This document shows, piece by piece, positions 14,714 to 20,446 of a DNA stretch of 20,446 nucleotides. Within the stretch, counting starts at the first letter, position 1. Each line of letters starts with the position of its first letter. The stretch comes from UBA1738 sp045655325 (lineage in GTDB: Bacteria > Bacillota > Clostridia > UBA1381): positions 1 to 20,446 of the forward strand of contig JAZOOY010000035.1 in the NCBI GenBank assembly GCA_045655325.1. Direction: 5' to 3'. The position numbers were made by a program, and so were the translations under genes. The notes beneath the pieces are model-generated. The model did no database searches, had not been told where the DNA came from, and saw nothing but the letters and a program-made list of their open reading frames with translations.

Positions 14714-15937
14714 AAAATACTTTCTCATAAAAGTGAGTAAAAATACTCCCAAAAGCGGGAAGATAGCACCGATTAACATTCCAACTTTTAAGCCGATTTG
14801 TTCAGGTGAAAGTGCGAATGTTACCGCAAGTTCCTGTGCAAATCCACTTTCAGAAACACTGTCTACAATTCTGCCCAAAAGCTGTGGCGCAACGGAGCTT
14901 CCAAAGTCTCCGCCTGCCGCCATTAAAGCGTAAGCTGCAACGCCGGGATTAGGGAACTTTTCTTCCATTAGAATAAGTGTTCCCGGCCATAACATAGATG
15001 TTGCGATACCTGTTAAGATGCAGGCCAGCATTGACAAAATCGGAATAGTTGAAATACCTGCTATAACATAAAAACAGGTTGCACTAATCATTCCAAGTAA
15101 AAGCGCTTTTGAAATATTTTTGCCGTACTTTGCATACAGGGTTCTTGTTACGGCAAGCAAAATGGCAAAGGTGGCAAGGCCAAGAATATCCCCTGCGGTT
15201 TTTGGTATTCCAAGTGCCGTTTCCATATAAACCGAAATCCAGTTGGTCATAGAGTTTTCTGCTGCACCGCCTAAAAAGATGCAGAAGAAACATAGCATAA
15301 TCCCAACTCTTTTATATGTACTTCCTTTTTCGCCTTTCTCCTGTGAAAGGTTCAAATCCGGAATAGGTGATGTGCAGTACAAATAGCATGTTATAAGCGG
15401 TAGGAATGCAAAGAACAAAGTAAGATATAACCAGTTTTCTGTTCCAAAAAAGGTGAAAAACAAGGTGCTTACAAGTATAACAAACACAACACCATAGCCG
15501 TAAAGTGAGTGCAGAAGACTCATATCCCGTTCCGTATTATCTGACGGAAGTGCCGCAACGACAGGGCTTATAAGAACTTCTCCAAGTCCTGCCGATAACG
15601 AGAAAATAACCGTTCCCAAAACAAGCCCTAAATATGCGTACTGCGGAAAAAAGTGAGGCACTATCGCATAGATCAAAAGACCTAAAGAAGTTAAAAGTGG
15701 CATAGTGCAAATAGTAGCTTTCATGTTAAAGTGTTTTGAGAAAAAGGAAAATATCAGGTCTATTATCAGTTGTGTACAAAAATTCACCAAAACAAGTGTG
15801 CCTAAAAGCGTATAAGAGATATTATAGGCATCGCGAAAGGTGGCAAATAGCAGTGGCGGTAGGGTGAATACCGACGCTGTTGAAAGGTATGCAGAATAGC
15901 TGGCCAATTTTGTTCGCTTATAATTGTTTTTATCCAT
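14702..15937 (-). CDS. Major facilitator superfamily transporter, substrate unknown
   Basis: A 411-residue integral membrane protein with about 12 hydrophobic segments split by a hydrophilic central loop (about 191-212). Features include GLGEVLISP (117-125), LLHSLYGYG (141-149), AENSMTNW (226-233) and a glycine-rich GGDFGSS (342-348). The LHxxYGxG and AExxxxxW-type motifs recall the fucose/glucose:H+ symporter (FHS) branch, but this is only a loose match and no substrate is assigned. The start is set at the ATG at 15937, which has a GGAGGAATT SD. A longer frame from the GTG at 15982 would encode 15 extra residues inside the asnA terminator hairpin and is rejected. The gene follows asnA without a visible promoter of its own, and its 3' end lies within a bidirectional terminator. 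Confidence 0.85.
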   Translation of the reverse strand: MDKNNYKRTKLASYSAYLSTASVFTLPPLLFATFRDAYNISYTLLGTLVLVNFCTQLIIDLIFSFFSKHFNMKATICTMPLLTSLGLLIYAIVPHFFPQYAYLGLVLGTVIFSLSAGLGEVLISPVVAALPSDNTERDMSLLHSLYGYGVVFVILVSTLFFTFFGTENWLYLTLFFAFLPLITCYLYCTSPIPDLNLSQEKGEKGSTYKRVGIMLCFFCIFLGGAAENSMTNWISVYMETALGIPKTAGDILGLATFAILLAVTRTLYAKYGKNISKALLLGMISATCFYVIAGISTIPILSMLACILTGIATSMLWPGTLILMEEKFPNPGVAAYALMAAGGDFGSSVAPQLLGRIVDSVSESGFAQELAVTFALSPEQIGLKVGMLIGAIFPLLGVFLLTFMRKYFKKN

Positions 15938-15962
15938 TGTAATTCCTCCGATAGACAAAAAT

Positions 15963-15996
15963 ATTGGTCTTGTGAATATCACAAGACCGATTTTTT
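15963..15996. terminator. Hairpin terminator between asnA and the MFS gene
   Basis: GGTCTTGTG (15966-15974) and CACAAGACC (15980-15988) form a perfect 9-bp stem with a five-base loop, extended by weaker outer pairs. On the minus strand it follows the asnA stop directly and is trailed by an interrupted T tract (AATATTTTTG). That weaker tract suggests incomplete termination and read-through into the MFS gene. Confidence 0.8.
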
Positions 15997-17002
15997 ATAG
16001 TAAGTATATTCCGTGCGATTTAGCTTCTTCCAAAACGTCTTCTGGCCAAACAGATGACTGAACTTCGCCAACGTGTGCCTTTCTTAAGAAGTACATGCAG
16101 ATTCTTGACTGACCGATTCCGCCACCAATGGTGTAAGGAAGCTCGCCGTCAAGTAATGCTTTTTGGAACGGAAGCTTTGCGTTTTCTTCTTTTCCACGAA
16201 TTTTAAGCTGTGATAAAAGTGTTTCTTCATCAACTCGGATACCCATTGAAGAAAGCTCAAGTGAGATATCAAGTACTGGATAGTACACAATGATGTCACC
16301 ATTCAGGCTCCAGTCGTCATAGTCAGGTGCACGGCCATCGTGTGGCTTTCCTGACTTTAACGCTCCGCCGATTTGCATTAGGAATACTGCGCCCTTATCC
16401 TTTGCGATGGCGTATTCACGCTCTTTTGCGGAAAGGTCTGGGTACATATCTTCAAGCTCTTGAGATGTAATGAAGAAAATTTCTTCAGGCAAGAAGATTT
16501 CAGCAAATTCGTACTCTGATGCGATGTATCTTTCAGTGTGCTTCAATGTGTTGTAAATGCACTTAACTGTTTCTTTCAAAGTTTCCATTGTACGTTCAGA
16601 TTTTGTGATAACCTTTTCCCAGTCCCACTGGTCAACGTAGATTGAGTGGATGTTATCAACGTCTTCGTCACGACGGATAGCGTTCATATCGGTATAAAGA
16701 CCTTCACCTGCGCCGAATCCGTAGTGCTTTAGAGCGAATCTCTTCCATTTTGCAAGAGAGTGCACGATTTCGTATTCGCCAGCAACGCTCTTTAAATCAA
16801 AGGAAACAGGTCGCTCAACGCCGTTTAGTGTATCGTTAAGACCGCTATGACGATTTACAAATAGCGGTGCTGAAACTCGTGTTAAGTTAAGTTGAATTGA
16901 AAGGTCACGTTCAAAAAAGTCCTTTACTTTCTTGATTGCCTGTTCTGTCTGTCTTAGTGATAAAAGAGACTTATATCCCTTTGGTATAGTCAGATTTTCC
17001 AC
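15995..17002 (-). CDS. asnA: Aspartate--ammonia ligase AsnA (ammonia-dependent asparagine synthetase)
   Basis: Makes asparagine from aspartate, ammonia and ATP; structurally related to class II aminoacyl-tRNA synthetases. From the GTG at 17002 the protein has 335 residues and begins MENLTIPKGYKS, in line with the family's ~330 residues. Conserved blocks: VSAPLFV, IVHSLAKWKR, GEGLYTDMNAIRRDED, SIYVDQWDWE, RAPDYDDW, LNGDI, ELSSMGIRVD and the ATP-binding TIGGGIGQSR. The GTG is preferred because AGAGGA (17009-17014) is spaced correctly, and because the longer alternatives, TTG at 17041 and ATG at 17032, fall within or just after the promoter's -10 region. The leader is about 32 bases, so there is no room for an asparagine T-box. 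An MFS gene follows after a hairpin. Confidence 0.95.
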   Translation of the reverse strand: MENLTIPKGYKSLLSLRQTEQAIKKVKDFFERDLSIQLNLTRVSAPLFVNRHSGLNDTLNGVERPVSFDLKSVAGEYEIVHSLAKWKRFALKHYGFGAGEGLYTDMNAIRRDEDVDNIHSIYVDQWDWEKVITKSERTMETLKETVKCIYNTLKHTERYIASEYEFAEIFLPEEIFFITSQELEDMYPDLSAKEREYAIAKDKGAVFLMQIGGALKSGKPHDGRAPDYDDWSLNGDIIVYYPVLDISLELSSMGIRVDEETLLSQLKIRGKEENAKLPFQKALLDGELPYTIGGGIGQSRICMYFLRKAHVGEVQSSVWPEDVLEEAKSHGIYLL

Positions 17003-17040
17003 GGTAATTCCTCTTTTCTTGGTATAATCCATTCTGCCCA

Positions 17041-17069
17041 ATTATAACTTAAATTGCAGAATATGTCAA
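17041..17069 (-). promoter_or_regulatory. Consensus promoter of asnA
   Basis: On the minus strand: TTGACA (17064-17069), exactly 17 bases, TATAAT (17041-17046). Both hexamers and the spacing match the housekeeping-sigma consensus. The expected start site near 17034 leaves about 32 bases of leader to the GTG at 17002. The -35 lies only six bases after the mntP stop. Confidence 0.92.
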
Positions 17070-17074
17070 TAATT

Positions 17075-17638
17075 TTAGAAAAACAAGTGTTCTAATAATA
17101 TTTTAATGCCGATGCCAATTAAAACAAGTCCGCCTGTGATTTCTGCTTTGTTGCCCAAAAGGTTACCAAACCAGCTTCCAAGGTATACGCCCAAAAGGCA
17201 TATAGCGAAAGTCATAACACCGATTATAGTTGATGCAAAAAGTATAGATACCGACATTGTGGCAAAGGTTATGCCAACGGCAAGTGCATCAATGCTTGTG
17301 GCAATTGCTAAAATGAAAAGGGTGTAGGTATCAAGGGGGTTCTTTATCTCACCGCATTCGTCGTCTTCGTGAAAGGCTTCCCAAACCATTTTTGCGCCGA
17401 TAAATCCTAAAAGCCCAAAGGCAAGCCAGTGGTCAAAGGCTGTTATGTACCTTGCAAAGGCACTGCCTAAAAGATAGCCCAAAACCGGCATCAAAAACTG
17501 GAATCCGCCAAAGAAAAGGGCGATTTTTGCAGCAGATGCAAGGCGAGGCTTTTTTAGGATAATTCCGTCGGTTACCGAAACGGAAAAGGCATCCATGGCA
17601 AGGCCAATGCCGATTATAATTATTGTGATAATATCCAT
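17075..17638 (-). CDS. mntP: Manganese efflux pump MntP (DUF204/YebN family)
   Basis: Small inner-membrane exporter that protects cells from excess Mn2+ in characterised members. The 187 residues give six predicted membrane helices in two three-helix repeats. The conserved intramembrane aspartates are D16 in AMDAFSVS and D117 in TSIDALAVG; GGFQFLMPVLGY and the acidic loop EDDECGE (91-97) are also visible. An AAGGAG SD, overlapping the gpsA stop, precedes the ATG, and only nine bases separate the genes, so it is the last gene of der-plsY-gpsA-mntP. There is no space for the Mn2+ riboswitch (yybP-ykoY) that often precedes mntP. No terminator follows; the asnA promoter starts at once. Manganese specificity is from the family, not tested. 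Confidence 0.92.
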   Translation of the reverse strand: MDIITIIIIGIGLAMDAFSVSVTDGIILKKPRLASAAKIALFFGGFQFLMPVLGYLLGSAFARYITAFDHWLAFGLLGFIGAKMVWEAFHEDDECGEIKNPLDTYTLFILAIATSIDALAVGITFATMSVSILFASTIIGVMTFAICLLGVYLGSWFGNLLGNKAEITGGLVLIGIGIKILLEHLFF

Positions 17639-17647
17639 AAAAGCTCC

Positions 17648-18634
17648 TTATTCGGCTGTTTTAGAACGTGTCATAAGGTCTATAACTGCGTGCTTCGGGT
17701 CTTTGCCCTCAAACAGAATCTTATATGATTCAGAAGTTATAGGCATTGAAACGTCATACTTTTTACTTAAATTATATGCAGCACCAATGGTATTAACACC
17801 CTCAACCACCATTTGAACTTCGTCAAGAGCTTCTTTTAGAGTATAGCCTTTTCCCAAAAGGATACCGGCTCTATGGTTTCTTGAATGCATACTTGTGCAG
17901 GTAACGATTAAGTCGCCAACACCTGAAAGGCCTGCAAAGGTTTCGGGTTTAGCACCCATCTTAACCCCAAGGCGTGTAATTTCTGCAAGACCGCGTGTGA
18001 TTAGTGCAGCACGTGAATTATCACCATAACCAACGCCGTCACAAATGCCTGCGCAAAGAGCGATTACGTTTTTAAGCGCTCCGCCAAGCTCTGTACCGAT
18101 AATATCAGTTCCTGTGTAAACACGGAAGAAATCGGTCATAAAAATGTTTTGTATATACTGTGCAACTTCAAGGCTATCCGCTGCAACCACGTTGGTGGTT
18201 GGCATAAACTCGCTGACTTCTTCAGCGTGTGAAGGTCCACTCATTACAGCAACGGTTGCCTGTGGGATTTCTTCTTTATAAACTTCTGAAAGGCGAAGTA
18301 GGGTTCCGTCTTCAAGGCCTTTTGAAAGGTTAACTAAAACCTGACCTTCTTTTACAAATGGTGCAAGCTGTTTTGCTGTAGTACGTGTTGCAGGGCTTGG
18401 TGCAACGGTGACGATTAAGTCAGCATCTTTCACACATAGCTCCATATCATGGGAACAAGTTATGTTATCAGGAAACTTTTTGCCCGGAAGAACAAGTGTG
18501 TTTTCGCGGTCTTTTGCCAAACGGTCAGTTTCTTCCTGTTGCCAGCTCCAAAGATAAACGTCATATCCTTTTGTCGCAAGGAGAATAGATGCAGCACATC
18601 CCCAGCTACCTGAACCAATAACTGCAATTTTCAT
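17648..18634 (-). CDS. gpsA: Glycerol-3-phosphate dehydrogenase [NAD(P)+] GpsA
   Basis: Reduces dihydroxyacetone phosphate to sn-glycerol-3-phosphate, the backbone for phospholipids and the substrate of PlsY, encoded just upstream. The 328 residues fit the family. Visible features are the Rossmann loop GSGSWG (7-12), NLSKGLEDG with K105, MSGPSHAEEV (131-140), the catalytic Lys in ELGGALKNVIAL (K188), GLSGVGDLIVTC (235-246) and SRNHR (251-255). The ATG follows the plsY TAA with no gap; its SD, GAGGAGG, is formed by codons for the acidic PlsY tail, so the two genes are probably translationally coupled. mntP follows after nine bases. Confidence 0.97.
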   Translation of the reverse strand: MKIAVIGSGSWGCAASILLATKGYDVYLWSWQQEETDRLAKDRENTLVLPGKKFPDNITCSHDMELCVKDADLIVTVAPSPATRTTAKQLAPFVKEGQVLVNLSKGLEDGTLLRLSEVYKEEIPQATVAVMSGPSHAEEVSEFMPTTNVVAADSLEVAQYIQNIFMTDFFRVYTGTDIIGTELGGALKNVIALCAGICDGVGYGDNSRAALITRGLAEITRLGVKMGAKPETFAGLSGVGDLIVTCTSMHSRNHRAGILLGKGYTLKEALDEVQMVVEGVNTIGAAYNLSKKYDVSMPITSESYKILFEGKDPKHAVIDLMTRSKTAE

Positions 18635-19372
18635 TTATTCGTCCTCCTCGGTTTCTTCGTCTTCGTCACTAGGCTCTTCTTTCTTTGCAAAGAGCTTGTT
18701 TTCTGTTCCAAGTCGTAATTTCTTTATATTTGAATGATGCTTCACTATCAAAAGTAGCGCAAGGACAAATGCCATCAAGATATATCCAAGTTTGTCATCA
18801 AGGTTGGACATTTCTTTTACCATAAGGTATGTAAATAGAACAACCGGATAAAGAGCTGCGGCACATATTGAGCCAAGAGATACATATCTTGATGATGCCA
18901 TTATAACAAGGGCGATTACTGCAACGACCAAGCCTACCTGCCAGTCAAGTGTTAAGGCAACGCCAAGGCTTGTTGCAACGCCTTTTCCACCACGGAACCC
19001 GAAGAAAACAGGGAAGTCGTGACCCAAAACCACGAATATGCCGGCAATATATTTAAGGTTTCCCATAATATACTGGCTTACAAACGGACCTGCAAAAGGT
19101 GTTATGGTAGATGTTCTTGCCATATCCATAACTATAATATCTGCCCAGGTGGCAATAACAATGGCTATCATACCCTTTAAAACGTCGCAGATAAGTGTTG
19201 CAATAGCAATGCCTTTTCCGTGAGTACGGAGCATATTGGTAGCACCGGCATTTCCTGAACCTGAAGTTCTTATGTCTGTGCCGTAAATACCCTTTGAAAG
19301 GATAATAGATGTGTTGATGCTGCCAATTAAATATGATAGAACGGCAACAAAAATTGCAATAGCAAGTATCAT
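18635..19372 (-). CDS. plsY: Acyl-phosphate:glycerol-3-phosphate acyltransferase PlsY, with acidic C-terminal tail
   Basis: Membrane enzyme that transfers an acyl group from acyl-phosphate to glycerol-3-phosphate, giving lysophosphatidic acid, the first step of membrane phospholipid synthesis. Family motifs are SGSGNAGATN (37-46), GHDFPVFFGFRGGKGVAT (117-134) and KHHSNIKKLRLGTENKL (211-227). At 245 residues it is longer than the usual ~200, from two additions: about 25 residues around 82-107, between the first two motifs, and an acidic tail (232-245) with 11 Glu/Asp in 14. The ATG has a GAGGTG SD 15 bases after der. gpsA begins immediately after the stop, so the enzyme and the source of its substrate are made from adjacent cistrons. 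Confidence 0.96.
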   Translation of the reverse strand: MILAIAIFVAVLSYLIGSINTSIILSKGIYGTDIRTSGSGNAGATNMLRTHGKGIAIATLICDVLKGMIAIVIATWADIIVMDMARTSTITPFAGPFVSQYIMGNLKYIAGIFVVLGHDFPVFFGFRGGKGVATSLGVALTLDWQVGLVVAVIALVIMASSRYVSLGSICAAALYPVVLFTYLMVKEMSNLDDKLGYILMAFVLALLLIVKHHSNIKKLRLGTENKLFAKKEEPSDEDEETEEDE

Positions 19373-19387
19373 AAATTCACCTCGTTA

Positions 19388-20446
19388 TTATTGGTCTTTC
19401 TGTCCTTTTTCTCTTAATATGAAATGTATTGGTGTTCCTTCAAAACCGAATGCTGCACGAAGCTGGTTTTCGATGAAACGAAGATATGAATAGTGGAACA
19501 AATCCTTTGAGTTACAGAATAGTACAAAGGTTGGAGGGCAGGTTGATGCCTGTGTTCCGTAATAAATTTTAAGTCGTTTACCCTTATCTGACGGTGGCTG
19601 TTGCTTTTGCATAGCATCGTTTAGCACGTCATTTAGCATACCTGTTGTAATTCTGCGCTTGTGCTGCTGATTTACAATCTTGATTTCTTCCAAAAGTTTA
19701 TCAACTCTCTGACCAGTTTTTGCAGAGATAAACATAATAGAAGCGTATGACATAAATGCAAAGCCTTCTTTTACCTGTAAGGTAAAGGACTTCATTGTTT
19801 TGTCATCTTTTTCGATTGAGTCCCACTTGTTAACAGCGATAATGCAAGCCTTACCCTGTTCGTGAGCATAGCCTGCAATTTTTGTATCCTGTTCGGTAAC
19901 GCCTTCGTTGGCATCAAGCATAATGATACAAACGTCGCTTCGGTCAACTGCCGCTAAAGCTCGAACAACGCTGTAATGTTCAACGTTTTCGTCAATTTTT
20001 TTACGCTTTCTCATACCTGCAGTGTCAATAAGCAGGAATTTATCGCCATTCTTCTCAAAATGTGAGTCGATAGCATCACGTGTTGTTCCCGCAACGTCGG
20101 ATACGATAACACGGTTTTCGCCAAGTATTCGGTTAATAAGACTTGATTTTCCTGCATTCGGCTTGCCGATAACCGCAACCTTGATTTCGTCTTCGTCCTC
20201 AGTGGTTTCGGCTCCGTCAGGAAATTGATTACAGATTTCTTCCAAAAGGTCACCAACGCCAAGGCCGTGAGTTGAAGAAATGGCGATAGGGTCGCCAAGA
20301 CCTAAGTTATAGAACTCATAGAATTCCATTGGCGGGTCACCGATATTATCAACCTTGTTTACTGCAAGGACAATTCTCTTCTTTGCTTTTTGAAGCATTG
20401 ATGCAACGTCAAGGTCGTTGGCGGTTACGCCATCGGCAACATTAGT
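19388..20446 (-). CDS. der: Ribosome-assembly GTPase Der/EngA (N terminus cut by window end)
   Basis: Essential tandem-domain GTPase needed for 50S subunit maturation. The frame stays open to the last base (upstream residues TNVADGVTANDLDVAS), so the gene continues past the window; the ATG at 20398 is internal. The 352 residues present lack roughly the first 85-90 of a typical ~440. Numbering from the window edge: end of the first GTPase domain with NKVD (30-33) and SSTHG (57-61); the whole second domain with P-loop GKPNAGKS (94-101), DVAGTTRD (117-124), DTAG (141-144), NKWD (206-209) and SAK (241-243); then the C-terminal KH-like domain, from about CPPTFVLFCN. An acidic linker (ETTEDEDE) joins the two GTPase domains. 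plsY follows 15 bases after the stop. Confidence 0.96.
   Translation of the reverse strand, partial: TNVADGVTANDLDVASMLQKAKKRIVLAVNKVDNIGDPPMEFYEFYNLGLGDPIAISSTHGLGVGDLLEEICNQFPDGAETTEDEDEIKVAVIGKPNAGKSSLINRILGENRVIVSDVAGTTRDAIDSHFEKNGDKFLLIDTAGMRKRKKIDENVEHYSVVRALAAVDRSDVCIIMLDANEGVTEQDTKIAGYAHEQGKACIIAVNKWDSIEKDDKTMKSFTLQVKEGFAFMSYASIMFISAKTGQRVDKLLEEIKIVNQQHKRRITTGMLNDVLNDAMQKQQPPSDKGKRLKIYYGTQASTCPPTFVLFCNSKDLFHYSYLRFIENQLRAAFGFEGTPIHFILREKGQKDQ

Noticed and set aside
15938..15982. Longer MFS start at GTG 15982
   Set aside because: The extra 15 codons run through the asnA terminator hairpin and have no SD; ATG 15937 has GGAGGAATT upstream.
17003..17041. Longer asnA start at TTG 17041 or ATG 17032
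   Set aside because: TTG 17041 overlaps the -10 box and ATG 17032 lies at the expected transcription start. GTG 17002 has a correctly spaced AGAGGA and gives the family N terminus.
1..20446. CRISPR arrays, insertion sequences, phage genes, toxin-antitoxin or defence genes
   Set aside because: Looked for on both strands; no repeated arrays, transposase-like ORFs or terminal repeats. All substantial ORFs belong to the housekeeping genes listed, the PepSY protein or the MFS protein.

Overview
The window looks like a chromosomal core region of a low-GC Gram-positive anaerobe, most likely a member of Clostridia. Evidence: strong Shine-Dalgarno (SD) sites of the AAGGAGG/AAGGGGG type, RNase Y with YmdB, a GlgC/GlgD pair, ammonia-dependent AsnA, PlsY acyltransferase, and intrinsic hairpin-plus-T terminators at most gene ends. 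I would not name a genus from sequence alone. I see no tRNA, rRNA, CRISPR array, insertion sequence, phage gene or integrase.

Layout. (1) 1-4207, + strand: the end of a cell-wall/division operon, murF (cut by the window start), mraY, ftsW and murG, closed by a terminator. murD, often found between mraY and ftsW, is absent. (2) 4325-7092, +: rsfS (ribosome silencing factor) and leuS. (3) 7148-7549, -: a small PepSY-domain lipoprotein between two terminators. (4) 7647-11902, -: the glycogen operon glgB-glgC-glgD, driven by an extended -10 promoter. (5) 11903-12267: a divergent intergenic region with the glgB promoter, an rny promoter and a structured rny leader. (6) 12268-14680, +: rny and ymdB, separated by a terminator hairpin. 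(7) 14702-17002, -: asnA, with a near-perfect promoter, followed by an MFS transporter gene with no visible promoter of its own. (8) 17075-20446, -: der (cut by the window end), plsY, gpsA and mntP in one tight run.

How the genes work together. MurF, MraY and MurG make UDP-MurNAc-pentapeptide, lipid I and lipid II in turn, and FtsW polymerises lipid II at the septum. GlgC/GlgD make ADP-glucose and GlgB adds branches to glycogen; glycogen synthase and phosphorylase are not here. GpsA makes glycerol-3-phosphate and PlsY acylates it, so phospholipid synthesis is coupled in one transcript with Der, a ribosome-assembly GTPase. RNase Y starts mRNA decay.

This is largely ordinary housekeeping DNA, and I did not find a convincing new system. 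The points most worth a second look are regulatory or architectural: the odd start and leader of rny, corrected starts for asnA and the MFS gene, a basic N-terminal tail on FtsW, the acidic PlsY tail that carries the gpsA SD, the missing murD, and mntP inside a phospholipid operon without its usual riboswitch.
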